Assembly: GCA_012845835.1 (NCBI GenBank)
Contig: JABAKD010000022.1
Location: 12,182,718 to 12,246,717, forward strand
Source: Undaria pinnatifida
Lineage: Eukaryota > Sar > Phaeophyceae > Laminariales > Alariaceae
Reading direction: 5' to 3'
DNA: 64,000 bases
Part shown: one piece after another, positions 21,101 to 32,600 of the stretch
How positions within the stretch are numbered: the first letter of the stretch is position 1
Layout of the letters: every line of letters starts with the position of its first letter
Made by a program: the position numbers and the translations under genes
The notes under the pieces: generated by a model
Databases searched by the model: none
What the model saw: only the letters and a program-made list of their open reading frames with translations
Told to the model about the DNA's origin: nothing

Positions 21101-23657
21101 ATCCCACCAAGTCATGGTGCAGTTTGATCTGTAGATGGTGTGGCCTCTGTCTTGTTAGTTAGAAGTGGAGAAATCCGGTGCGCCGCGGCCGTGCAGCGTT
21201 TCGTTTGCGCAGTTGCTACTTATGGTCCGAGCAGTCGCGCCGCCTGTTTAGGCATTTTTCACCATTTTTTCACCGTCACTGTCGCGGTGGTAAGCGTTGA
21301 TGAAATCGCCTAAGATTCGCTGTGTGCTCGTGTAGACAGGGGGGGAAGGTATTCCGGGGTGGTGGGATTTATGATTCACGTCACCGACGCCGCAATCGCT
21401 GGAGACGTGCACCTAAAAAACAACGAAATGTAGACAAAACAACACTGCGTTGTATTCTTGTAGCGCTAGATCACAGGAAAAACGTTCTTTCCAAAAATTG
21501 CACGTACATATCATACGTACTGGCACTGATCATCGCTACAGCAGTAAATCAACAACTTGGCCACAGCGTGAGCAAGAGAAAATCCAATGACATGTAACCG
21601 CATTTTCAAACTTCAGCGACACTGTAGCGGTGCTTGCAGGTCACCAAACCTGCTGCCGCTTTGCCACACTGTAGTGAGAGGACCCAAGACCCCCTCGCAG
21701 GGTGGTGCGTGTTCTGATTATAGCTGTGATGACGGAGTTATGGCAGAACTGCGGAATATCGTGCACAAATATTACAGTGGTAAAAGTGGTTCCCGATCTG
21801 TATTTTGCATAGTTTGGACCTATTTTTTTTTTGTGGGCAGAGCAACACAGGTGCTCCATAACCACACGCTACTGTAGCGGCGAACTTACAATTCTTTGTC
21901 AATGTTCATCTAGAATATGTTGTGTACTTTGCCGGTATGTGCTGGTATTTTTTTTTGTTCCCCAAACATGTCTCAAAACGCACCTCCGTTGTTCATGCTC
22001 TGGTCTTGGGACGTGTTTTCCCTCTCCGTGCCGTAGCGTCAGTCAAACGCACGAGGCCGACCGAAACGAGCTGGTGGCGTCGGATGGGCGCGACCTCGGC
22101 ATGCAGCTCTTCGATGGAGAAGGTGTGTGGTGGTGATGATGATGATGATGATGATGACAATGATGATGATGATGACATTCGCACATTACGAGCTTATTTC
22201 CCACAAATCTAGCCCGTGGTGACCAACAATGCTAAGAGAGCATCCCGATGCAAGAAAAAAAAAAGTACCAAGTACGAATACTACGAGTACGTGCATGGCA
22301 GTACCGCAGTACCAATACGCGAAGGGAACGGCTGTATATTGTCGTCGCTTGCGTGCATCTCTCTTTACGAAGCACGGGAGGAGACTGCTGTGTTAGGTCA
22401 CGTTGTATTACTTTGTGTTTCGTTGTTGCTTTGGTGTGGTGTGTTTGTTTTGTATTGTTTGCCGTTGCTCTTTGGCTACCTTCCAGTAAAACCCATCGCG
22501 TATACGTTTCTTGGCTTCGGACGCTTTCTCCAGCGGAAGGAGTCGAGGCAGCCAGGCGCCAGCAGCAGCAGATGGAGGAAGACAGGTACCGCCAGCGCTC
22601 GCAGCAGCAGCAACAGCAACAACGGCGGCGTGACGACTTCGACAGTGAAGACGACGGAGACTTTATCGTCGACGACTTGGGTACCGAGCGGCGGCAGGGA
22701 AGAAGGCAGCAGCAAGAGAGGTAATTTTGTGTTGAATGATATTTTCTGGTTTACACCGCCCCCTCCAAAAGGGATCTTTTCGAGCAAACCAAAGCCGGGT
22801 TATTCCAGGTCTTTTCACGGATCAGGTGGAGTCAGGGTCCGACTCGCGACATTTAAAAACCTCCTGACCCGACCCGACCCGTACCGTGAGAATTGGGACA
22901 CCGCATGACATGATCCGCGGGTCGGGTCATGACCGGTCATGACCCGTGAAAAGCCCTGTACTATTCGGCCGCATCCACCTCCAACATCCAACGCACATAA
23001 TTTGGCGACAGCTGCAAATGTCCTGCTGCGCGAGTTCCTAGCGACCTTCTGAACTATCTTTGGTACGACCGTTAGCCGCGTCAACAGGTATCAGTTTCTC
23101 GAGGGTTGATGCCACGGTTTGCCAGAGCGGCATCTAGCAGAACGATCGCGCAGCGTAGATGTTATATAGAGATTGGAGTTTGCTGCGTCACACCGCCGAT
23201 AACCCAGGAGCGGTTTCTTGCGCTGCCTACAGCGTTATTGCGTACCAGGTATCATATATAATGTGCATCTCTTCTCCCGCGAGCCAGCTCTAGTATGCAA
23301 GCGTGGTCGTCAGTGCGTCGCCTCCAGACGCGAGGAATAACCTCTTCGCAGCGAATGGGAAATCCTTTGGGCTTACGTACCACCTAGTTCGGCACTCTAC
23401 GGGCCTGGCCATGTGTTTTGTCAGGCTTCGGGCAATTCGCTCTTCGGTTATATATTTTTTTGCATGTTCAGCCCCCCCCTCCCTCTGAACGCCCCTCTGT
23501 TCGTTGTTCGATGCGGCCCACCACTTGCCCCGGCAGCTTCCAGGGAGGCGCGTCGGGGCCGTCGCAGGACCAGGTGTACGAGGCTATCGAAATCTTCGGG
23601 GAGAGTATCCAGGACTTCGACTTCATGAAGCCGGCCGACGAGGACGAGGACGGCGAG
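18103..23657 (+). CDS. SPT6: SPT6 exons 1-7: acidic, disordered N-terminus
   Basis: Residues 1 to about 360. The exons encode Asp/Glu/Ser/Gly-rich sequence with Lys-rich patches, for example DKDSDSEDGEEGSVP in exon 3. SPT6-specific motifs appear in order: RLDGFVVGDDDE (exon 4), LGMQLFDGE (exon 5), DDFDSEDDGDFIVDD (exon 6) and VYEAIEIFGESIQDFDF (exon 7). In other eukaryotes this region binds Spn1/IWS1 and histones. Exon 6 has a CAG/CAA-rich Gln run. Upstream of 18120 the frame is open back to a stop at 18057-18059 but has no earlier ATG. ATG 18120 is thus the first in-frame start in this exon, unless a short upstream exon is spliced on at 18103. Confidence 0.88.
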
Positions 23658-26600
23658 GTTAGTCTCTCGGTTCGTGCTGTCGGTGGTTTGGTTGGTTTTT
23701 CGGTCGGTCAGTAGTTGGGTCGGTCGGGTCATTCCGTTTGTAGTTCGGTCTAAAATTTCGGTCTGTTGTTCAGGCGATTTTTCGGTCGGTAGTTCGGTCG
23801 GTTTTTCGATAGTTTCGGTCGGTCGGTTGGGTCAGGTTTTTGATCAGCTGTTTGGTTTTTCGGTCGGTGTTTCTGTCCACGATCGTTTTTTTAATCGGTT
23901 TTTCGATGGTTTTTACAGTTGGTTTTTCGGGCGGTAGCTAGGTATTTTTTTCGGCCGGTGGCTCGGTCTGTTGGCTCGTTCAGTCGGTACAAAAGTTCGG
24001 TCGATTTTGCGATCAGTATTTTGGTCTTTCGTTCGGTTGGTCGGTGGTTCGGTCAGTTTTTCCGGTAGGAGCTTAATACTTAATACCTGGTATACGTTTC
24101 TGTTCGTATTCGGTCTTTCTGTTGGTTTGTCACTCGGTCTGTCGTGAGTCTGTTGCTACCGCTGCTCGCTGTTTTTTCTTTCGCGCGTTGTCTCACCGCT
24201 CTCAAACATGCCCACTTACGCATACAAATTGTTGCGTGGTGTTCTGACGACAACCCTCTCTGGTACCCCTGTGCCTCCTGGTGATGATCACCGTGCTTTC
24301 CAGCTTGGGCCTGATGGGAAAGTGCAGCGCGCGAGCAAGGACGCCCGCAGAAAGGTGAGAACGGCTGAAAAATTCGGCGCCATAACATGCATCGATCCGT
24401 TTTCGGCGAACCGCAACATGTATTTAGTCGTTTGGGCGAGCCGCAACATCGGACCGTTTTCAGCAAATCGCAACACTTATTGCACCGTTGTCGGCGAACC
24501 GAAACGTCTGTCGGGTCGTGGCAGTGCCTTCGGTGTCTCGACCCAACTTCTATTTTTACGTTAAAAATGCACCGCGGCTATGAGATGAAGAATTTCATCA
24601 ACACTTCATGTCTGCAAGTCGTGTGGGACAGGAGGATACCGCGATCGCGTGTGCTACGGGGTTTATGACCTCGTGGTGGATAGAGGTCGGAATGCAACCC
24701 CCTCTTGTTACCTCGGCTTCGCTGAACTAGTGTTTTAACTCACAGAGATGTCTTGACATAAATCAGTTGTTGGTGACATCTGACAGCTGGTGTGCTCTTG
24801 TCATGACGGGGCGGGTTGTTTGACAATATCTGACACCTGGTGTGTTCTCGTCTCGCGTTTCCACCGTGTGGGGTTTCGCTTGTACGCAGGCGTTGGCCGG
24901 CATCGAGCCATCCCTCTTGAAGGAGAAGTTTTTGACGGAGGAGGATAAGATTATCCAGGAGACCGATCGCCCGGAGAGGCTCCAGCTCAGGATGCCCTCC
25001 AGGGGCGAGGCTAGGTAAGATGATTGCTGCAGCAGTTGTGGTTGTGGTGACCCTCTGTGGGGTTGATGCAGAGCGGAAGGAGGGAGGTCTTCGGGCGAAG
25101 TAGGCTGACCCGTTTGAATAATGACACGAGGTGGTTGTTTCTTTGAGAGCTATTACTCTTCCCAGCGCAAATTTGGATGATGACCCCATCCCGCCCCTCC
25201 CCGCTCTACGCGGCTGTCCTTGTTTTGCTTCTCCCTCTCATTCTCTCGTTATCTGCTCCCACGACTGCGTGCTTACAGCGATGCCGAGAGGAAGGATGAG
25301 GCGCAGTGGATCTGCAACCAGCTTGACCTCGGATACGCGACCGACGAGGAATCAGCTCGGAAGGCCGTTGAGCACGTACTGAGGTTCTTGGGGGTGGAGA
25401 GCCAGGAGGTGCCGTTCATATGGCACTACCGTCGGTGAGTGATTCAATAACGACAACCATTGCCGTTCGTGCCCTCAGGAGAACACGAAAAAAACACATG
25501 CCGACATTCGTATGCAGCTTTGGCCTACCTTCGAGAGCAACGAAGCCAGGGAAGGTATCCTGAGACAAAGTAAAAAATATTCATTTTTTTTTTTTTGTAT
25601 CAAGTCGTTTTGTTTTGTTCGTGCGGATGTATTCCCGTGCCACTGGTTTTGTTTTTTCGTTGGGGTGTCTGCAGGGGAAGTGTGAGGTCGTTTTCCAAGT
25701 AAAACATGCAGTCACCATTTGTTGTTTTTCGTTACATTGTTTTGTTTTTTTCATAACAGTATCTCATGCGCTGGTTTTGTTTCGTTCTGTCGTTGGGGGA
25801 GGGAAGTGTGAAGGCTTTTTCGGCTTTTGTCGTTTGTCCCGTGGTATGGGATTGATTTTTTTTCGCATACTTCAGGCTTGCGCATCATACCTTTTGCGCA
25901 TCAGCTAAGTTGGCGGAGTCTCGAACAACATTTAGCTACACTTTTTTTTTTCTTTTTTGAATGATCACGTTTTCTTTCCAGCTCAACCCGTAAGAGGTTC
26001 TGCCCTCTGCGACCTTTTGGACAAGCCGTGGTCTCACGTGTCTTCCCCCCCCCCCCCCCCCCCCCCCTCCTCCCCACCCCCCCTGGTACATGCTTTCACT
26101 TTAGGACACGTGTATACTATAGTGTAATAACTTTACGTAAGGTGAGAGCTCCTACAGTAATTATAGCCGGCCCTTGTGTGGGCTTGGGCTGGTAGTCCCG
26201 CAGCAGGCGATGCCAATTTTGTGGGACGGTATCCCCAGCAGGTAGATTTCTTTGGATAGGTGTAGGTGCAAAGACGCACTGCGGTTGTTACTGTGGCGTA
26301 ACCGCACCCCCGGGGGTCCAGCAGTGAGGGGTAACTGCAGAGGGCCACCAGGCCCGAAGAGACAGGCCTTGAAACATGGTAATGATACTGAGGCGGTACG
26401 ATCTAGAGCACAGGGCCTGGTATCCACACGTGGGCTTTTTATAAATTGTTTTAAGGACGTCAGCTGTGAGTTCGACGAATTTTGGGCCTTTAGCAACCCG
26501 TAACAAGCGTGAGCAGAGATGCGGTAAATGTCGACCTGTCTCGCCGTCTGATGACCATGCTTGCAGGGACTACCTGAAGACCGGCCCGGCGTCGTGTCTC

Positions 26601-29600
26601 ACCCGCGAACACCTTTGGAAGATCTACGACCTCGACGAAATGTGGGACAAGGTAGGCGCGCCTCTGCGCGGGACTGCCGTGCTTGTCGGGGCGTTCCGTG
26701 GGAGGGAGGCGTGGTGCTGTGCTTCTGTAGGGGTGGAGTCTGTAGTGTTGTGGTTTCTCTGTTATCACTCGGTTGAATAAAACTTGTGCAACGGCGTTGC
26801 GTTATACGGAGTATGTACGTATCGTGCGTGTGTGTTGTTACGTTGGTGATGCTGGGTTGATGCAGGAGCTAGTGTTGGTGTTGGTGCTGGTGATGGTGTT
26901 GGTGTTGGTGTTGGTGTTGGGGGTTGTTGTGTGCAGCAGTCCTCGTGGCCTGTGTTTTATGTAATCGTTCGTAGTGGAAGCCTTTGTATTTACTGGTTTG
27001 TGTGTTTTTTCATATTGCCTTGGGTGGCGTTTTTCTGGCGCTGACTCTGCTGCTATAGGTGGGAAACCGTCGTGAGAAAGTTGCCAGGGCCAGCGGAGCG
27101 CTATGGAAGCTCATGGACGGGGCTGACGGATCGGACATGGACGATGAAGAGGTATGGTTAGCAGGAAACATTGACCACTGTAATTGTTTAGGAGGAGGCG
27201 TTCACGGCAGTAGAGCGTACTACTTGTTCGGAGACCGTATTGCTGATGTGTGGTTGGTCGAGTAGTAACGTGTGATTGGGGTAAGGTTTGACGATGAAGA
27301 GGTATGGTACTATGGAAACGGAACTGTTGAGCAAGAAGCGGCCATGAGACGGCCTGTTTCTGGCTGTACCAATGATACTTGCAAGTATCTACGTAGTTTT
27401 ATTCGTATCTAGAAGTCAACTTAATTGTGAGCTCGAGAAATTTCGTCGACGTTCGTTTTCCGGACTGCGTGTGATGCGTCCATCACGCGTATTGCGGGGT
27501 TTGCGCCCTCGTATTGATGGCGATGAGGACGACGACGATGATGATGATGATGAGAATGATAATGTTCTCACATGAGTGTACTCCATTTTCCTGAGATCCA
27601 CCCTGGCTACAAAAACGGAGTAAGAAAATACCCCGATAAGAACAAAAACCAACACAAAACATATGGTATTATATATTGTTGTGTCACCTTTTAACGATTT
27701 TCGTGCTTGCAGCATGTGACAAGTAGCTCAACAGGTTATCTGCCATCTCTGTTAGGCGTGAGAGCCGGGGTTCGGCATCCGACGGATTCCTACATGAAAC
27801 ATGTGCTTTTCATGCCTTTGTCTAGCGCTAGCCTCGAGAGTTGGCAGAGTTCGGTGAAACAAAAACCTATTATTAATAGCAGTGGATTAAGCCTTTCTCC
27901 CCCCCCCCCCCCCTCCTCTCTCTCCCGCCCTCTCTTCCCCCCTTCCTTCCTCCATCCCTCCCTTCCTCCGTCCCTCCGTCCCTCGCTCCCTCTTGCCCCC
28001 CTTTCCTCCTTCCCTCCCTCTCCCTCCCGAAATGCGTTGTTGCCCTCGCCGGCAACCTGTCCACCCTTGACAGGGGTATGTGAGCGAAACCAATGATGCA
28101 CGAGACGAAAGACTCGCCGAGGAGGAGATGGCCAACGAAACAAGGCAGACCAGGTTAGGGTATTCTCAATGCGATATGGCGTTTTTATCGGCGGGGGGCG
28201 GCGGGCGCGCGCATGTCGCCTTGGCCGACCGCCTCCTGCACTAAGACCTACCAATGGTAGTATATTTAGGCCCAAAGAGACCTTGGCGCGCCCAATTACC
28301 GGTATCCGTGGGAATAGAGTCTTTGTTTTGTCCCCCCCCCCCCATCCCTCGTCTCTCTCCCTCTGTCTCCGGTCCTCCGGCCTCTTCGCTGCCCCCCAAA
28401 GCATCCAACCCACCAACCAACCAACCAACCAACCAACCAACCAACCAACCAACCAACCAACTAACGCCCAACCCCCACGTGTCCCCCTCCCGCCACCGCC
28501 TGCACCCTACCCCCAACCCCCCCCCTCCTGCCTCCGGCCCAAAGACTGAGGAGGTCCGAGCAAGCGCTTGTCAAAGCCGAGACTGCGCTCGCTACGGCCG
28601 AGGAGGAAGCCACGGAAGGGCCAGAAAAAGTTAACAGCACCCGCAAGGCGGAGGCGATAAAGAAAAAACAAGAGGCGAAAGAGGCGAAAGAGGCGGCGGG
28701 AGAAGGGGGGGAAGGGGGGGAAGGGGGGGAGGAGGAGGAGGAGCAGATGGAGGGAGGGGGGGAAGTGGATTGGGATCGCGCTACGGAGGAGACCTTGGCG
28801 CAGGCGGTGACGGACGCTCAGGAAGGCATGAGTCACGCCAAGTCGTACCTCATTGGTGAGTTTTGATACCGGTATGTTTTCTTTTGTATGTTGACGTTAC
28901 CTCATTGGTGAGTGATGATATTAATGTGTTGTTGTTGTTGTTGGTGGTGGTGGTTTTGTTGTGCTCATTTTATTTCTTGTTATCAAGTCCGCCGTGGTCG
29001 CAGGACGAGCTCCAGTCACTGGCGTGGCAAAATATGTACCCCAGGAAAAAAAAACATTTTTTTTGGTATGCTTGCCCTACGAGCATTGTTAATTTTGTTT
29101 TAATATTGCTGTATTAATAGTATGAAAATATACTTTTTTTTTGTCCCTACAGTATAGTAGCGGTGTTGACGCGGGCGATAGAATTGCAGTTGAATTAGCC
29201 CCCCCACACTGGAACGGAATGTGTTAAAAGGAAGATTTAAGAAATACAGACGGATGTGACACGGAGATTTTTGGTATATTAGATAGCAGCGAGAAAACGA
29301 TCGCTATCCTAGGAGATAGACTGCCCCTGATGTCAAAATACGGAGGTAAGATACGCTTGTTCTTTAATGCCATATTTTGAAGAACCGTAATGACCGCCCA
29401 AATGTTGGACGTGTCTCTATTAGGAGTAGGAACGGTGCTCCGTCTCGAAAGGGATGCGTGGTCAATCGTCGAATGGCCAAGGCGTGCAAAAAAATGAGTA
29501 CACCCCCCCCCGCTGCCGCCTGCAACCAGTGGACTGTGTTCTTGGGGGCGAGCGACGGCATCGGCTAAAGCGATGCCGTTTTTATGTACAAACGAACGAA

Positions 29601-32600
29601 TTAAGTTGTGTTCGTTCTGTTCTCACGTAAGATGTTGCCATTTTTTACCTGCAACGGATTTCCCCACTGTATAGCGTGTTTTTTTTTCTCGCCCACCGTC
29701 ATTGCCTCGTCTGCTGATAGGCCTGAAGGGAGAACTAGCCATTGAGGAGGGGGAGGAGGCCGAACGCGCAAGAGCGAGGGAGGCTAGGCGGAAGGAGCGC
29801 AAGGATGCTATCGAACGCCGGCGCCAGCAAAGGAGGGAGGAGGCTCGCAGCGCTATGGAGGAGGAGGGTGAGATTTTGTTGCTGTTGTTGTTGTTGTTGT
29901 TGTTTTGCTTTTGTTCTTGTTCTTGGTGTTGGTGTTGGTGTTGGTGTTGGTGTTGGTATTGTTCGTCTCTTATTCCTGCTCTTATTCTTGTGCTTGATTT
30001 TGTGCTTGGTGTTGGTGTTGGTGTTGGTGTTGATGTTGGTGTTTTTCCTTTCATCGGTTTGGGGGGCGTTATGGAGACCCGGCGTCAGAAGAGGATGGAG
30101 GAGCCTATTGCGCTATGAAGGAGGGTGCTATACTGTCGTTGCCGTTGTGGTAGTCGACGTAACTGGTGTCGGTGTTGGTGTTGTTGCTTTTTTCTCTTGG
30201 GGGGCGTTGTTGAGAGGAAGCGCCAGCAGAGCAGGAAATAAGCTCGTAGCGCCACGGAGGAGGAGGGTGCGGGGCCGCGCACACCGCGCTTGTTTGGGTT
30301 GATGATGGTTGTTGGTGTTGGCGTGGGTGGTATTGTGTTGTTGGATTTTTTCTGTTTTGGGGTATTTGCTATGAAGGCCCGTACAGGTTGGGAGAGGGGA
30401 CGACACCTGTACCCACGGCCTGTCCAGAAGATGGTAGTAAAAGTGATGCAAACAAAATAAAGATATTCAGCTGTGCTCATGCCCCCCCCCCCCCTTCTCC
30501 CCGCCTGCTCCCGCTTACCCGCTCGTTTGTCGTGTTTTGGTAGTCGCTCTGTTCCCCCCGGAGCAGTATTCTTTCATGCTCAACAGCCAAGAAGAGATCG
30601 AGCTGAAGGACATGCAGGACTACTTCGCGCTCGTCAGCACGATGGGTGTGTTGTTGTTGTTGTTGCCGCTGTTGTTCTTGTTCTTGTTCTTGAGATCGAG
30701 CTGAAATATACGCGAGACTGCTTCGCGGTCGTCAACACCATGGGTGAATTGTCGTCGCACTGAGGTCTGTACCCCGTTGTGTCGCGACAAGTTGTTTGCC
30801 TCGGGTGGGAGGGCCGAATAGCTGCCCCCCTGGCCCCCCCCCAGCACGCGATATTCGCCTGGTCGGTTAAACCCCGACGTGTCCCGTCCCGGCATTGTAC
30901 ACCAAAATGCAGGGTTTCCATCAAACAGCCACAAATAATATGATCTATCAATGTACCCAGCATAAACAAAAGGGTGTACAGATATTAATTTTCGCGCACG
31001 GTGTGCAATTAGGCGCTTCCTTATGGCAAGGGTTTCCACCCGTGATGACTGGCGTTTCTGACGTTTCTTTCCGGGGTTTTCTGTTCGTGTTGGTAGCACT
31101 GCGAGAAACCAATAGTCGTAAATATGTGTAAAGAGGGTACCATATATGTTAACTGACGTTTCGAGATACCATTATCCATTACAGTAGGGGTCCCCCCATA
31201 AGGCGGTGGTGTGCCAGAGCAAGTATGACTGCCTTATAGAGGGAAGCCGCCTTATTCATTCCAGGTTATGAGTGCTGTTCCCCAGTGGCGCCAAGTGATT
31301 TTGATCGCCTTATATCGGGATACCGCACTACTCAGACCACCTTAGTGGGGGGCTGCTACTGTACCGGGCATGCCAGCGTCCCATGTGGTTCAGTAGATAG
31401 GCCGTGTAACTATACCCCGGTGGATCAGTAGCAATCCGCGTACCTAACGAGGTCTAGGTATGTCGTAGGTTCAGACCCCGCAAGGGACTCTTATTAATTG
31501 ACAAGTGCAAGGGCCCGAGTTGGCGAAATTCGATGCTAATCGGCGAGCAAAAAAAGCTCAAAAGTAGGAATGCTGAACCCCATGGGCGATAAAAACGAAC
31601 GCATGTACCGGGGGGGAGAAGGGAAGACGCCTGTGAACACGGCTTGTCCAGATGGTCGCTCAGGGTAAATCCTATTACGTGTTGAGCTGGGAAGTAATAA
31701 TGGTGATTTTCAAGAAATACAATAACAGTATGGTATGTAACAAGGGTGTTCCATCGTTGTTGGTTGGCGTTTTCTTCTCTCTGCAGGCGACGCGGAGGAG
31801 AAGCTGCGTAACGCCGCGGTGGCCGCGGGAAACGACGGTGAGAAGCGACGGCCGAGAAGGGCGGGACGAGCCGACGACAGTCTCTACAGGGCTGCCAGGC
31901 AGGCGGGGCTGCGGGGCCTGGCCAACAAGTTCTCCATCACCGCGGCGCAGCTCGGCGAGGTTCTCAGCGGTGAGAGATGATGATGGCTGTTTTTGCGCGC
32001 ATATGTTCATCTCAACGGTCCTTATACTTTCTCTTTTTAGAACTGACACTGTAGACTGTTCCTTCATGCCCCCTGTTTTTATCGGGAATGGCGTTTTTGT
32101 ACGTCGTGGACGGCGTGTTGTTTGCGATGGAAAACTCGAATGTTTCTGCTTTTTGCGCTTGTGTGCCGTGTGGCCAATACTCCCTTTTTTTTGTGTGTGT
32201 TTTCGCGCGATTCATTCTTCAGGACTGACGATGGCACAGTACGCGGTGCCCACGCCGCCGGAGCCCGTGGACCTTGTGGCGTCTGACATGGCCGGAGCCA
32301 GCGACACCCCGCTGTTTGACTCCTCCGAGTCCATTCTCAGGGGCGTGAGGCATATCCTCGCCAGGGAAATCGCGGCAGAGCCTAGGGTTAAGGCTAAGTG
32401 AGTTGACGGTTTTGGGAAGATGATAATTGCAGCAGCTTGCGCTGCCGGGGTTGTAACGAAGACCACTGATAGGGACAGCTTACGCTATACCTACAATGGA
32501 ACCCGAAGGGTGCGCAAGCTAGCGTTGGGCTGCGAAAGCAACTGAGTTAAATCGATACACGACGCGTATGAAAATACGTGGAAGTGTGGTGAGCTAAAGC

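Noticed and set aside
27521-27562. Asp-rich frame (GATGAGGACGACGACGATGA...) as an extra acidic SPT6 exon
   Set aside because: The neighbouring exons 12 and 13 join in phase without it, and no acceptor and donor pair frames it convincingly.
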